A stretch of DNA of 64,000 bases from Acidobacteriales bacterium 59-55 (lineage in GTDB: Bacteria > Acidobacteriota > Terriglobia > Terriglobales > Acidobacteriaceae), in the NCBI GenBank assembly GCA_001897435.1, contig MKSV01000011.1, positions 1 to 64,000 on the forward strand, in the 5' to 3' direction. The notes beneath the pieces were generated by a model. The model was given only the letters and a program-made list of their open reading frames with translations. It had not been told where the DNA came from and made no database searches. How positions within the stretch are numbered: position 1 is the first letter of the stretch; each line of letters begins with the position of its first letter. The translations under genes were made by a program, and so were the position numbers. Of this stretch, positions 9,613 to 18,095 are shown one piece after another.

Positions 9613-10598
9613 CGCGAACCTCCGACTTCCGCCGTCAGAGCCAGCTTCGCTTGATCGCGCCATTGGATCAGGGACCTGAGACCAGTCTCGAGGTCAACCC
9701 GAGTCTTGAAACCGAGCAGCTTTTCAGCCTTCTCCGTTGCAGCGCGCCGTGCCTGAACATTGTTGACCTTTCGCGCCTCATGATATTCCGGCTCAAGATG
9801 CGAGCCCGTTATTTGAAGCAGCAAATGGCAAAGCTCGTTCAACGTGGTTTGCACGCCGGTTCCCACGTTAAAGACCTCGTCGGTAACCTCGCTGATGAGA
9901 CCCTCCACATTGATCCGGGCTACATCTTCCACATAGACGAAGTCCATGGACTGCGTACCATCACCAAATATCTTCGGAGGCTGACCTGCCTCGATTGCAT
10001 CCATCCAGCGGACTAATACTTCAGTATAGACACCATCGATATCCATACGTGGTCCATAGAGGTTGAAATAGCGGAACGCAACGTAGGGAAGATGGAACAT
10101 CTCATAGTAGGCGCGAAGCATCTGCTCGTTAGCGACCTTGCCGGCTCCGTAGAGAGTACGGTTGTTGAAGGGGTGGCTCTCGTCCATCGGGAGATAAGAA
10201 GGATTGCCATAAACCGAGGCCGAAGATGCCGCTACAATCTTTTTTACCCCGTGCCGGATCGCGCTTTCAAGAACGTTGGAGGTTCCGTCGATGAGTACTT
10301 CGATGGCTTCGCGAGGAGCTTCGGCGCAACGAGTAATGCGCAGGGCAGCCTGATGAATCACGTAATCGACGCCGCAGATCGCGCTATCTACCGTCTCTTG
10401 ATCGCGAATGTCGCCTTCGATGACGAGCACATTGCCGATCTCTTTTGCGTGTTCCAGATTGCGCAGATTGCCGCGGATAAAATTATCCAGAACACGTACC
10501 TCGGCTGCGCCTGCTTCAAGGAGCTGATCCGCTGTGGAACTTCCTACAAAGCCGGCTCCCCCGGTAATCAGTATCTTTGCTCCTTGTATAGGATTCAT
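9609..10598 (-). CDS. NAD-dependent nucleotide-sugar epimerase/dehydratase
   Basis: An extended short-chain dehydrogenase of the UDP-glucose 4-epimerase type. The Rossmann signature GGAGFVGSSTADQL is at residues about 13-26, D-N-F-I-R-G follows the second strand, and the catalytic set is SSASVYG with YGAGK (YxxxK). The start MNPIQGAKILIT is set by AGAGAGGG a few bases upstream; an upstream in-frame ATG would add 25 residues that do not look like the family. It overlaps the next gene by four bases (ATGA), so translation is probably coupled. Pairing with a DegT aminotransferase suggests it prepares the keto-sugar or epimer for amination. Substrate unknown. Confidence 0.9.
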   Translation of the reverse strand: MNPIQGAKILITGGAGFVGSSTADQLLEAGAAEVRVLDNFIRGNLRNLEHAKEIGNVLVIEGDIRDQETVDSAICGVDYVIHQAALRITRCAEAPREAIEVLIDGTSNVLESAIRHGVKKIVAASSASVYGNPSYLPMDESHPFNNRTLYGAGKVANEQMLRAYYEMFHLPYVAFRYFNLYGPRMDIDGVYTEVLVRWMDAIEAGQPPKIFGDGTQSMDFVYVEDVARINVEGLISEVTDEVFNVGTGVQTTLNELCHLLLQITGSHLEPEYHEARKVNNVQARRAATEKAEKLLGFKTRVDLETGLRSLIQWRDQAKLALTAEVGGSR

Positions 10599-10685
10599 TT
10601 GACCCTCTCTAAGTTGATAGTGCATGGCCGCAAGATCGATCAGCCGTCTCTCGTACAAATCTTCTGACTTCAACGTGCGCGATCG

Positions 10686-11378
10686 TTACTGATTGCGGCG
10701 CCGGATAACACGGGCGGGCACGCCTGCAACAACCGAGTACTCCGGAACATTCTGGGTGACAACAGCACCCGCCCCCACAATGCAATGAGGGCCGACGTGG
10801 ACTCCGGGAAGGATGGTCGCGTTCGTGCCGATATCCGATCCGTATCCGATGACGACAGGCGCGATGTTGAGCTCGGTTGTAATGATGGGAATGTCGATTG
10901 GTTCGCCAGTATGGGAGGAGCCAAGCACCTTTGCTCCCGGCCCCCAACCCACATAGTCTTCAAGCACAAGATTTCTGGCATCAAAATAGGAGTGGGGGCC
11001 AATCCATACGTGATTGCCAATGCGGCAGGTTCCATCGAAGCGTCCTTGTATCATGGTTTGAGCCCCGACAAACACGGAGTTGCCAATCTCTATGGTTTCG
11101 GGATGCTTGAGCACCACGTCCGGTCCGATCTGCAGAGCATGTCCAGCTGTCTTGCACATCGCGCGAAATATTACGCGCCGCAGTTGAGATTCAAAGGAGC
11201 CCTCTTCACTTCGATACCGAGAATAAAGAGCAAGAAGTTCGGTCGGCGTATGGCTTTGTTTTAGATGCGCCGCGAAGTCCCATTCCCACGCCGGATCGAA
11301 AACAACCTTTGCCCTTCCAAACACGGCTGGCACTGTCTTCGTCTCTGCAAGAAGCGCGGAATTGTATTCAACTGACAT
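10686..11378 (-). CDS. Left-handed beta-helix acyltransferase (sugar O- or N-acetyltransferase)
   Basis: About 230 residues with hexapeptide repeats through the C-terminal half (IGPDVVLKHPETIEIGNSVFVGAQ, IGNHVWIGPHSYFDARN, VIGYGSDIGTNATILPGVHVGPHCIVGAGAVVT) and the closing VPEYSVVAGVPARVIRRR. This is the LbH acyltransferase fold of the WcaF/maltose acetyltransferase type, active as a trimer with acetyl-CoA. The start MSVEYNSALLAE is preferred because GGGAG precedes it; it overlaps the 3' end of the upstream aminotransferase by 11 bases. It probably decorates a sugar of this locus. The N-terminal 90 residues are not a repeat and may bind the acceptor. Confidence 0.85.
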   Translation of the reverse strand: MSVEYNSALLAETKTVPAVFGRAKVVFDPAWEWDFAAHLKQSHTPTELLALYSRYRSEEGSFESQLRRVIFRAMCKTAGHALQIGPDVVLKHPETIEIGNSVFVGAQTMIQGRFDGTCRIGNHVWIGPHSYFDARNLVLEDYVGWGPGAKVLGSSHTGEPIDIPIITTELNIAPVVIGYGSDIGTNATILPGVHVGPHCIVGAGAVVTQNVPEYSVVAGVPARVIRRRNQ

Positions 11379-12474
11379 AACAGCTCTCCCGCAACTCTGA
11401 AACAACTCGCTCCAAACAATCTGCCTGGATGCCGGGATACATAGGGAGCGACAAAATCCGGTCTTTCAGCCTCTCCGTCACCGGAAAGTCACCTTCTTTG
11501 TAGCCAAGTGAACGATAGGCCTGCTGAAGATGCAGCGGGACAGGATAGTGTAAGCCTGATTCGATACCCGACTCGGTGAGACGCTGCCGCAGGTTGTCCC
11601 GATTGTCAGTTTGCACCACGTAAAGGTGGTAGACGTGGCGGTTGTAAACCATCTCGACAGGTGTCTCTACGTCCGTGCCTGCTAAGGCCTCATCATAGGC
11701 AGCCGCAGCCGCGCGCCGCTGGTTATTCCAGAGGTCGAGATACCTGAGCTTAACAGAAAGAATTCCTCCCTGAATTCCTTCCATACGCATATTGAGCCCT
11801 GGAAATATATGCTCATATCGCTTCGGCGAGCCGTGGTCGCGCCATAAGCGAATGCGGTGAGCCAGTTCATCATCGTCGGTAGTTACGGCTCCCCCTTCTC
11901 CGCAAGCGCCAAGGTTTTTTCCCGGATAGAAGCTGAAGCATCCGGCCACACCGAATGTACCTGCCTTCCGTCCCTTGTACTCCGCCCCATGAGCCTGACA
12001 GGCGTCTTCAATCACCGGGATGCCGTGACGATTGGCCACCTCGAGGATGCGATCCATGTCGGCAACTTGGCCATAGAGATCGACAGGAACAATTGCAGCG
12101 GTCTTCTCTGTGATTGCTGCCTCAAGCAGATCGGGATCCAGGGTAAATGAAACTGGATCCACATCCACGAATACCGGGCGAGCGCCTACTGCGGTGATAG
12201 CCTCCGCAGTTGCAATGAAGGTATGCGGAACGGTGATCACTTCATCTCCGCTTCCGATTCCGAGCGCCGCGAGAGCCAGTTGGATCGCGGCAGTGCCGTT
12301 ATTAAGAGCTATACAGTGCCTGGTTCCTATATAAGCTGCGAAGTCCTGTTCGAACCTGTAGACCTCGGGACCCAGGATAAAAGACGAATTATGGAGAACC
12401 CGGTCGAAGACTTCACGGAGTTCATCCCCGATCTCGTTATGCAGCGACTTTAAATCAACAAAGGGAACTTTCAT
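11368..12474 (-). CDS. DegT/DnrJ/EryC1/StrS-family aminotransferase (second, WbpE/FdtB-like)
   Basis: A PLP aminotransferase of 368 residues. The start MKVPFVDLKSLHNEI is fixed by the ATGA overlap with the upstream acetyltransferase stop; an extended frame gives an unrelated Cys/Trp-rich stretch. Motifs: NNGTAAIQLALAALGIG, PHTFIATAEAI, VIEDACQAHGAEYKG, and the PLP-lysine segment SFYPGKNLGACGEGG. The opening VPFVDLK and the order dehydrogenase - acetyltransferase - aminotransferase match WbpB-WbpD-WbpE (WlbA-B-C), which aminate C3 of a UDP-GlcNAc uronic acid. A QdtB/FdtB-like role on a 3-keto-6-deoxyhexose is the main alternative. Confidence 0.9.
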   Translation of the reverse strand: MKVPFVDLKSLHNEIGDELREVFDRVLHNSSFILGPEVYRFEQDFAAYIGTRHCIALNNGTAAIQLALAALGIGSGDEVITVPHTFIATAEAITAVGARPVFVDVDPVSFTLDPDLLEAAITEKTAAIVPVDLYGQVADMDRILEVANRHGIPVIEDACQAHGAEYKGRKAGTFGVAGCFSFYPGKNLGACGEGGAVTTDDDELAHRIRLWRDHGSPKRYEHIFPGLNMRMEGIQGGILSVKLRYLDLWNNQRRAAAAAYDEALAGTDVETPVEMVYNRHVYHLYVVQTDNRDNLRQRLTESGIESGLHYPVPLHLQQAYRSLGYKEGDFPVTERLKDRILSLPMYPGIQADCLERVVSELRESCYVS

Positions 12475-13034
12475 TCTTCCTCCAACTTTCTCAGGAACCG
12501 TGCCGGATTTCCTGCGACGATCGTCCTCGGGGAGACATCTCGCGTGACAACACTGCCAGCGCCAACAATGGCAAACTCTCCAATCGTGACACCGCACAAA
12601 ATTGTGCAACTGGTACCAATCGAAGCGCCACGTTTCACAACCGTCTTGACTACCTGCCAGTCGGCTTCAGTTTGAAGCGCTCCGGCGTCGCTTGTCGCGC
12701 GTGGATATCTGTCGTTGATAAACGAGACGTTGTGGCCGATGAAAACATCATTCTCGATCTGAACGCCCTCACAGATAAAGGTGTGGCTCGACACTTTAAC
12801 ATTTGTGCCAATCTCAGCATTCTTCTGAATCTCGACGAAGGTGCCGATCTTGGTGTTATCTCCAATCGAGCAGCCGTACAGGTTCACGAACGCAAAGATC
12901 CTTACGTCCCTGCCCAGCCTTACATCAGGAGCAATGCGACTGAACTCGGGCATGAGTCGTGATAGCGACGCATCCGTTACCGCCGAGCCGTAATCGTCGG
13001 AGAGCACATCGATGCTGATCTCAGGACGGGACAT
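12471..13034 (-). CDS. WbpD/WlbB-like N-acetyltransferase (left-handed beta-helix)
   Basis: A 187-residue LbH protein. Hexapeptide repeats fill residues about 35-170, with the diagnostic stretch SSHTFICEGVQIENDVFIGHNVSFINDRYPRA, which closely follows the WbpD/WlbB family, and the closing IVAGNPARFLRK. WbpD-type enzymes acetylate the 3-amino group of UDP-2-acetamido-3-amino-2,3-dideoxyglucuronate. Here the gene sits directly between a WbpB-like dehydrogenase and a WbpE-like aminotransferase, which supports that role. Its ATG abuts the upstream stop with no gap and its end overlaps the next start by four bases. The first 30 residues are atypical; an internal ATG at residue 28 is possible. Confidence 0.88.
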   Translation of the reverse strand: MSRPEISIDVLSDDYGSAVTDASLSRLMPEFSRIAPDVRLGRDVRIFAFVNLYGCSIGDNTKIGTFVEIQKNAEIGTNVKVSSHTFICEGVQIENDVFIGHNVSFINDRYPRATSDAGALQTEADWQVVKTVVKRGASIGTSCTILCGVTIGEFAIVGAGSVVTRDVSPRTIVAGNPARFLRKLEEE

Positions 13035-14078
13035 CTAGGCGGCTCCGCGGCTGAGTGCTTGACCTTCGGAAGCAAGCTGCACAAGCTTGCCACGCTGCTT
13101 CATGGAAAGAGACGCGCTTTCGAGGATGCGGACGACTCTTAGGCCCGCATGCCCTCCGGTAATTGGCTCCGCGCCGGTATGAATACACTCGGCAAAGTGT
13201 TGTATTTCCACTTTGAGCGCTTCAGAAACATCCAGCTGAGGCGCGAACATGTCTCCTGATCGATAACCTACCAGCGCCTTGTACAGAGAGTCAGAAGATT
13301 GGTTTACAGTAATTCCTTTATCGTAAACTTTGACCTTTTCGCTAGGCTCCATATCGTCATAGACGATCATCTGCTTGCTGCCACCAAGCAGAGTGCGGCG
13401 AACTTTGACCGGTGAAAGCCAATTAACATTAATGTGCGCAATCAGGTTTTCCTCAAAGAACATGGTGAGATAAGCTAGGTTCTCCGTTCCGCCAAAGACA
13501 TGGGTAATTCCCGTCGCGGCGACGGCACAAGGCACCGACGGAAGTAGGAAATCCATAATGGCAAGGTCATGCACGGCAAGATCCCAGATCACATCGACAT
13601 CTCTCTGAAACAAGCCGAGGTTAATGCGCGTCGAATCGTAATAGAGAATGTCGCCGAGAGTTTTAGACTCTGCTATGGACTTGATCTTACGGACAGCCCC
13701 GGTGTAAACGAACGTATGGTCGACCAGAAGCGTCAGATTTCGCCGGTCCGCCTCGTCAATCAGCCGAAGAGCCTCCTCTGAAGAGGATGCCATCGGCTTT
13801 TCGACCATGACATGTTTTCCGCACCGCAAGGCCTGCATTGCCAGCTCATAATGAGTATGAACCGGCGTGGCAATTGCGATTGCATCAATCTTCGGGTTAT
13901 TCAGAAGATCGCGAAAGTCCGTTGAGACCTCGACAGAAGGATAACGGAGCTTTACCTGTTCAAGGCGATCCCGCCGCATATCACTTACCGCAACAAGCTG
14001 CGTCTCCGCGACTTCGAATATATTGCGGACCAGGTTTGGCCCCCAATATCCGTAACCTACTACTCCTACGTTGATCAC
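13035..14078 (-). CDS. Gfo/Idh/MocA-family sugar dehydrogenase (WbpB/WlbA-like)
   Basis: An NAD(P)-binding oxidoreductase with the Rossmann motif GVVGYGYWGPNLVRN at the N-terminus and the family EKP motif in VMVEKPMASSSEEA near residue 100, then the dimerising alpha/beta domain. GYWGPNLVRN is typical of WlbA/WbpB, which oxidises C3 of UDP-GlcNAc uronic acid. The start is set at a GTG because GGAGGA lies five bases upstream; an ATG 21 bases further up would add seven residues and would overlap that ribosome site. It is the first biosynthetic gene of the minus arm. The partner WbpA dehydrogenase (UDP-GlcNAc to uronic acid) was not seen in the window. Confidence 0.88.
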   Translation of the reverse strand: MINVGVVGYGYWGPNLVRNIFEVAETQLVAVSDMRRDRLEQVKLRYPSVEVSTDFRDLLNNPKIDAIAIATPVHTHYELAMQALRCGKHVMVEKPMASSSEEALRLIDEADRRNLTLLVDHTFVYTGAVRKIKSIAESKTLGDILYYDSTRINLGLFQRDVDVIWDLAVHDLAIMDFLLPSVPCAVAATGITHVFGGTENLAYLTMFFEENLIAHINVNWLSPVKVRRTLLGGSKQMIVYDDMEPSEKVKVYDKGITVNQSSDSLYKALVGYRSGDMFAPQLDVSEALKVEIQHFAECIHTGAEPITGGHAGLRVVRILESASLSMKQRGKLVQLASEGQALSRGAA

Positions 14079-14099
14079 GCTTCCTCCAATGGACTGCAT

Positions 14100-14450
14100 A
14101 GCCTGTGCACTGATATGTCACTTCCATGCAAGTGCCTGCGCTATACAACACATATTGCGTCAGACTTTGCTGCCGGACAAACATCATTTATTCAGCTTCT
14201 TTGTTACTCGTTGCAGGATCCCAAGCGCCTAAAGAGAAGCATGTGAGCTTCCAAACGTTTATCGTTGCTAGTCCCGGCATGAACATTTTTATCCTGTTCG
14301 CACAGAGGCTTATGCCTTTCGAGTCAATACGCATGTCAGCTAGACTTCATTGCAGAGCAGCAACTGCGGCACGGCTCGCGCTGCAAGGGTGAGGTGAATG
14401 AGCCGTTTTGTGACCTGATGCCGCCGCCTGGTGGCAGTCCATATGCAATC
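14100..14450. other. Intergenic region upstream of the nucleotide-sugar operon
   Basis: About 350 bases between the activator gene and the dehydrogenase gene, both read leftward. No open frame looks like a protein. One moderate -24/-12 candidate on the minus strand is listed separately. The stretch is more A/T-rich than the flanking genes, as expected of a leader or promoter. Confidence 0.4.
14238..14253 (-). promoter_or_regulatory. Possible weak sigma-54 promoter for the minus-arm sugar operon
   Basis: Read on the minus strand the bases are TGGAAGCTCACATGCT. This keeps GG-N10-GC spacing with TGG.A at -24 and TGCT at -12, but departs from TGGCAC and TTGC at several positions. It lies about 160 bases upstream of the GTG at 14078. 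It is plausible only because two better elements serve the divergent arm. Confidence 0.25.
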
Positions 14451-15509
14451 TCAACTGACAGGATTACCGGGAGGCATGTCATATTCTGAAGGTCGGTCTG
14501 CTGCCTTGGAACTAGCAGAACTGACAGATTGCCCCGACGGCAATCCAACCTCTTTGATCTTGTACAGTAAGGCGCGATAGCTTATATCTAGAGACCGCGC
14601 AGCCTTTCTTCGGTTCCAGTTATGTGCCTCCAGCACCCCCAAAATAATCTTCCTCTCCAGGCATTGCGTGGCCCGCTTCGTCTGGACGCGCAGAGGTGTG
14701 GTCAGACTTACCGCCTCCGTCGATAAGGGGTAAGTGCCTTCCGGTTGCTGGCTTGCAGCCAATATGTGCTCTTCCCCACCTAAAACGACATATCGCTTCG
14801 CTATATTTTCCAACTCGCGAATATTGCCCGGCCACCGATAGGACTCAAGCATCTTCATAAACGACGAGCGGAGCGGATTGCATTTGATTTGAAAGCGCTC
14901 GGAATAGAGCCTGATAAAGTGATCCATCAGAATGGGAACATCGGTGATTCGTTCCCGAAGAGGCGGCATCTGGATTCTGACAACATTAATGCGATAGAAC
15001 AGGTCGATTCGAAATCGTCCCTTGGCCACTTCAGCTTCAAGGTCACGATTCGTAGCACAAATAATTCGAATATCGATAGGGCGCTCACTCGCTCTACCGC
15101 ACCCCGCCACTTGAAACTCCTGAAGCGCGTATAGTAACTTCGCTTGCAAAGGTTGATCCAGTTCCCCAACTTCATCCAGAAATAGCGTCCCCTTGTCTGC
15201 CTGTTCACATCTTCCTGCCCTGGTTTCCAGAGCCTCTTGTGGCAGCGAGCGCTGGTCATAACTATAGAGCTCGTTTTCAAAGAATTGATGCGATATCGCC
15301 GGACAACTTACTTTGAGGAAACGATTTGCACGGCGCGCGCTCCAGCGATGCAGCAACCTTGCGGCCAACTCCTTGCCTGTCCCGCTCTCACCCATGATCA
15401 GGACAGGAACCTCCGTCAAAGCCGCTTTTTGCAGCTGATTCCAGATCCGATGAATAGCCGGTGAGTCGCCTATGAGGGCTTCATCCGGTAGAGCGCCGCT
15501 GTCGAACAT
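14451..15509 (-). CDS. Sigma-54-type AAA+ transcription activator lacking the GAFTGA loop
   Basis: A bacterial enhancer-binding protein of 352 residues: an AAA+ domain from about residue 13, then a Fis-type helix-turn-helix (ERKIILGVLEAHNWNRRKAARSLD). Walker A is GESGTGKE, Walker B is GTLFLDEVGEL, and PLRER plus RWPGNIRELEN are intact. There is no receiver or other sensor domain, as in PspF. The sigma-54 contact loop is abnormal: where the family has ELFGxxxGAFTGA this protein reads ELYSYDQRSLPQEA. The start is placed at the ATG preceded by CGAGGA; a TTG 81 bases upstream would give 379 residues. It stands at the head of the minus arm, divergent from the export genes, and is the natural candidate to control the locus through the -24/-12 elements at 16057 and 22047. 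A repressor or sigma-54-independent role is possible. Confidence 0.88.
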   Translation of the reverse strand: MFDSGALPDEALIGDSPAIHRIWNQLQKAALTEVPVLIMGESGTGKELAARLLHRWSARRANRFLKVSCPAISHQFFENELYSYDQRSLPQEALETRAGRCEQADKGTLFLDEVGELDQPLQAKLLYALQEFQVAGCGRASERPIDIRIICATNRDLEAEVAKGRFRIDLFYRINVVRIQMPPLRERITDVPILMDHFIRLYSERFQIKCNPLRSSFMKMLESYRWPGNIRELENIAKRYVVLGGEEHILAASQQPEGTYPLSTEAVSLTTPLRVQTKRATQCLERKIILGVLEAHNWNRRKAARSLDISYRALLYKIKEVGLPSGQSVSSASSKAADRPSEYDMPPGNPVS

Positions 15510-16098
15510 ATGTCCTCGATAGATAGACCTATGCACGTAGATAACCACAGCATCGTATTGCAAGGCGCTTAATCCATTCGCCTTTCGCAATAGGATTTCT
15601 CTACAACGCCGGCACTCCTATCGCGGATATACGATTCCTGTCGATTTCCGCAGTGAATGCCCATTTGGGCTTCGTTGGCACAAATTAGCTACTTGGTTAG
15701 TTTCACTTACTGGCCACATAAGCCAACGGTTTCCGTCCGCGCTGTCGCTTTACGTGTTCGGTGATCAGATCAATTGCAAGCGATTGCAACTCCTGCTGAA
15801 CTATTGCATATTCTGCTTCCAATCTTCGCCTTGTCGGCAATGAGAGAGATGCCAATACCTTCGTTTACGCCTGCCAAGCCGATTACCCGCTGGCCTCCAA
15901 GGGGCAACTAAGGAGGGTGTGGACCGACGGAGGCATCTCCGGTAAGGCAGTACACTTTTCTGCACACTGCGCAACCAACTGCAGACCTATCCTTACCCTT
16001 CGCAAACTTTGTACCGGTAAACACCGGCAGGTCTGTCGGAATTGCGCGCCACGATATGGCCCTTTGTTTGCTCATTGAGGAGAAGCGGGAACTGAGTC
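15510..16098. other. Divergent control region of the EPS locus
   Basis: About 590 bases between the activator gene and the exporter gene, with no supported protein. It holds the sigma-54 promoter at 16057-16072 and, further left, a pair of directly repeated TTGCAA hexamers (15775-15792) that could be part of an upstream activator site. Binding is inference. Confidence 0.55.
16057..16072 (+). promoter_or_regulatory. Sigma-54 (-24/-12) promoter of the plus arm
   Basis: The bases TGGCCCTTTGTTTGCT match TGGCAC-N5-TTGC with one mismatch in the -24 box and exact GG-N10-GC spacing. The expected start of transcription is near 16083, about 16 bases before the ATG at 16099, leaving just enough leader for the GAGAAGCGGGA ribosome site. 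It drives the exporter, barrel, Wzz and kinase genes by position. Confidence 0.7.
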
Positions 16099-16743
16099 AT
16101 GGAGATAATGCGCTGTAACCATTTCGTTCGTCAATTTATCGTCCTGGTGGGCTTAGGCATCGGTGCAAGCAACGGCGGCGCTCAAGCACTGATCAGTGCC
16201 GGCACCAAGACAACGTCGACGGAGGGCGCAGGCCACCCGGCGACCAGCGTGGGCACGACTTCGTCCCGCTACACTCTGGGCGCTGCAGATGTCATTCGCG
16301 TTAATGTCTGGAAGAATGCCGACCTGTCGCAGACCGTGACCATAGGTCCGGATGGCTTCGTTTCTCTTCCACTGCTCGGAGATGTGCACGCTGCCGGATT
16401 GACTGCGGATCAACTTGCAAAAGATCTTGCCACTAGACTGACCAGCTATGTGGTCAATGCCCAGGTGACGGTGAGTGTAACAGAGATCCGGAGCAGGCTG
16501 GTATTCATCACCGGACAGGTCGGCAAACCGGGTGCCTACCCTCTTATTACGCCAATTACAGTGCTGCAACTTATCGCGCAGGCCGGCGGGCTCAATACCT
16601 TTGCGAACCGCAAGGGCATCTTTATCCTGCGAGGAACCGCTGCAAATGCGCAGAGATTGAAGTTTAACTACACTAGCGCCATTCACGGCGACATCAAGCA
16701 AAACATCAACCTTCAACCGGGCGATACGGTAATCATTCCTTAG
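16099..16743 (+). CDS. Wza-like polysaccharide export protein (Poly_export/SLBB)
   Basis: A 214-residue exported protein with an N-terminal signal segment (residues about 10-30). It carries the Poly_export domain (YTLGAADVIRVNVWKNADLS, VTIGPDGFVSLPLLGDVHAAGLT, residues about 57-130) and one SLBB domain (FITGQVGKPGAYPL, LQLIAQAGGLNTFA, LQPGDTVIIP). It would form or line the outer-membrane channel for polysaccharide. It is shorter than Wza and has no C-terminal membrane helix, as in BexD/GumB-like short forms. No lipobox cysteine is evident. First gene of the plus arm; nine bases separate it from the next gene. The start follows GAGGAGAAGCGGG. Confidence 0.92.
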   Translation: MEIMRCNHFVRQFIVLVGLGIGASNGGAQALISAGTKTTSTEGAGHPATSVGTTSSRYTLGAADVIRVNVWKNADLSQTVTIGPDGFVSLPLLGDVHAAGLTADQLAKDLATRLTSYVVNAQVTVSVTEIRSRLVFITGQVGKPGAYPLITPITVLQLIAQAGGLNTFANRKGIFILRGTAANAQRLKFNYTSAIHGDIKQNINLQPGDTVIIP

Positions 16744-16752
16744 GAAAGAGTC

Positions 16753-18072
16753 ATGAGTCAACGAGGACGCTCCCGACTTGTCGTCATGCTATCCGTTGGA
16801 CTCTTTGCGGGCACAGTTCTTGCGCAGGTGCCCGCAGATAACTATAGAAATGCAACAGTTGGCAGCGGCGATTTATCCGCCACAGACAGTGACAATACAA
16901 CTTCGGATGCGGCAGAGGAACCGCAGCCACAGTATGCGGCAGCACTGGACGGCACGGGGTTGATCTCTCTGAGCAGCCGGATTCCAAGCCACTTCCTCTG
17001 GGGGGCAACGGTCGCCGGGGGGTGGGACAGCAACCCCGCAAATCTGGGGAATGGAGTGGCTTCCGGCATGTACACCTTGAACCCTTATGTGGGTGCGCAG
17101 ATTAGTACGCCAAAGACTCAGTCTCTGTTTCAATATCAGTCGACAAATACGGGCTTCACCTCCAACTATGCCAGACAAAGTATGAATGTCGCGTCCGCAA
17201 GAATACTGGGGAACCTGAATGAACGCTTGAGCCTGGACCTGAAGGCGATGGGAAGCTATGGGCAAGACTCCATTCGCTTTCTTGGATCGCAACAGACAGT
17301 AGCTGTAGGAGAAGTCGCCGGCATAGGACCAGGCTCGGCGTCATATCTTCCAAATGCCGGAACGGTAACCTATGCGGTCCAGAGCATCGGAGCAGTCTAC
17401 AGAAAGTCTGAACGAGACACCGTCGAGCTCTCTTTCTCCAACTCCTTTAATCATTACAGCAGCCTCGGCGAGAGCAATAGTGTTGCGACTTTTAATCTTG
17501 CCTACGCAAGAGATTTGTCGCCCACGCTAGCTGCACTTGCTTACGGGCAAGGCTCAGCTTATTACGGATCGCTTCGTTGCAAGAGCTATGGAAGCGGCGC
17601 AGGGCTGAGGTGGCAAGCCAGCGAAAGGACCGCAGTCGCACTGAGCGGTGGTCCACAGCTCAATACATCAGAGTGCGGAACCCAGCAGGGCTTTGCCTAC
17701 AATGCATCATTTAGCACGCAGCTTACTGGAAAATCGCACCTGTATCTGCTCTCTGCTCGCCAGCCCACCGCGTCCTATCTCGGACCTGGGCTATGGCAGG
17801 ATAGCGCATCGGCTGGATATCAGCGACAGGTTACAGCCATAGGAACGATCAGCCTCGATATTGGTTATGTTGCCAGCAAGACGTTGACGACAGTCAATTC
17901 TTACCGCGGAACTTACGTCGACTTTATCTATGGATATCATCTCAGTCATGGACTAAGAGCTTCCTACAGTTATCGGGGATATTTCGGTAACTACGGAGGG
18001 ACAGGCTTAAGTCGCAATGTGGCAATGTTTTCAATGGTGTGGACTTCAGAGGTCAATCATGACGTGCGATAA
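16753..18072 (+). CDS. Outer-membrane beta-barrel protein of the EPS locus
   Basis: A 439-residue protein with a signal peptide ending VLAQ (about residue 25), then a low-complexity acidic linker and a long series of amphipathic strands with aromatic girdles (for example TFNLAYARDLSP, GLRASYSYRGYFGNY). This is a transmembrane barrel pattern. The position directly after the Wza-like gene suggests an outer-membrane partner in export, comparable in place to GumB-associated or PEP-CTERM-locus barrels. No enzyme motif is seen. AGGAAAGAG precedes the ATG. Exact family not recognised with certainty. Confidence 0.75.
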   Translation: MSQRGRSRLVVMLSVGLFAGTVLAQVPADNYRNATVGSGDLSATDSDNTTSDAAEEPQPQYAAALDGTGLISLSSRIPSHFLWGATVAGGWDSNPANLGNGVASGMYTLNPYVGAQISTPKTQSLFQYQSTNTGFTSNYARQSMNVASARILGNLNERLSLDLKAMGSYGQDSIRFLGSQQTVAVGEVAGIGPGSASYLPNAGTVTYAVQSIGAVYRKSERDTVELSFSNSFNHYSSLGESNSVATFNLAYARDLSPTLAALAYGQGSAYYGSLRCKSYGSGAGLRWQASERTAVALSGGPQLNTSECGTQQGFAYNASFSTQLTGKSHLYLLSARQPTASYLGPGLWQDSASAGYQRQVTAIGTISLDIGYVASKTLTTVNSYRGTYVDFIYGYHLSHGLRASYSYRGYFGNYGGTGLSRNVAMFSMVWTSEVNHDVR

Positions 18073-18095
18073 GTTCACTGAGTGACAGGAGAATC

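Noticed and set aside
14432..14448. A good -24/-12 match on the plus strand (TGGCAG-N5-ATGCA)
   Set aside because: It points into the 3' end of the activator gene in antisense, with no plus-strand gene for 1.6 kb. It may be chance or an antisense start; no support either way.
15676..15690. TTGGCAC followed by AGC upstream of the exporter gene
   Set aside because: The GG-to-GC spacing is nine bases, not ten, which is not tolerated by sigma-54.
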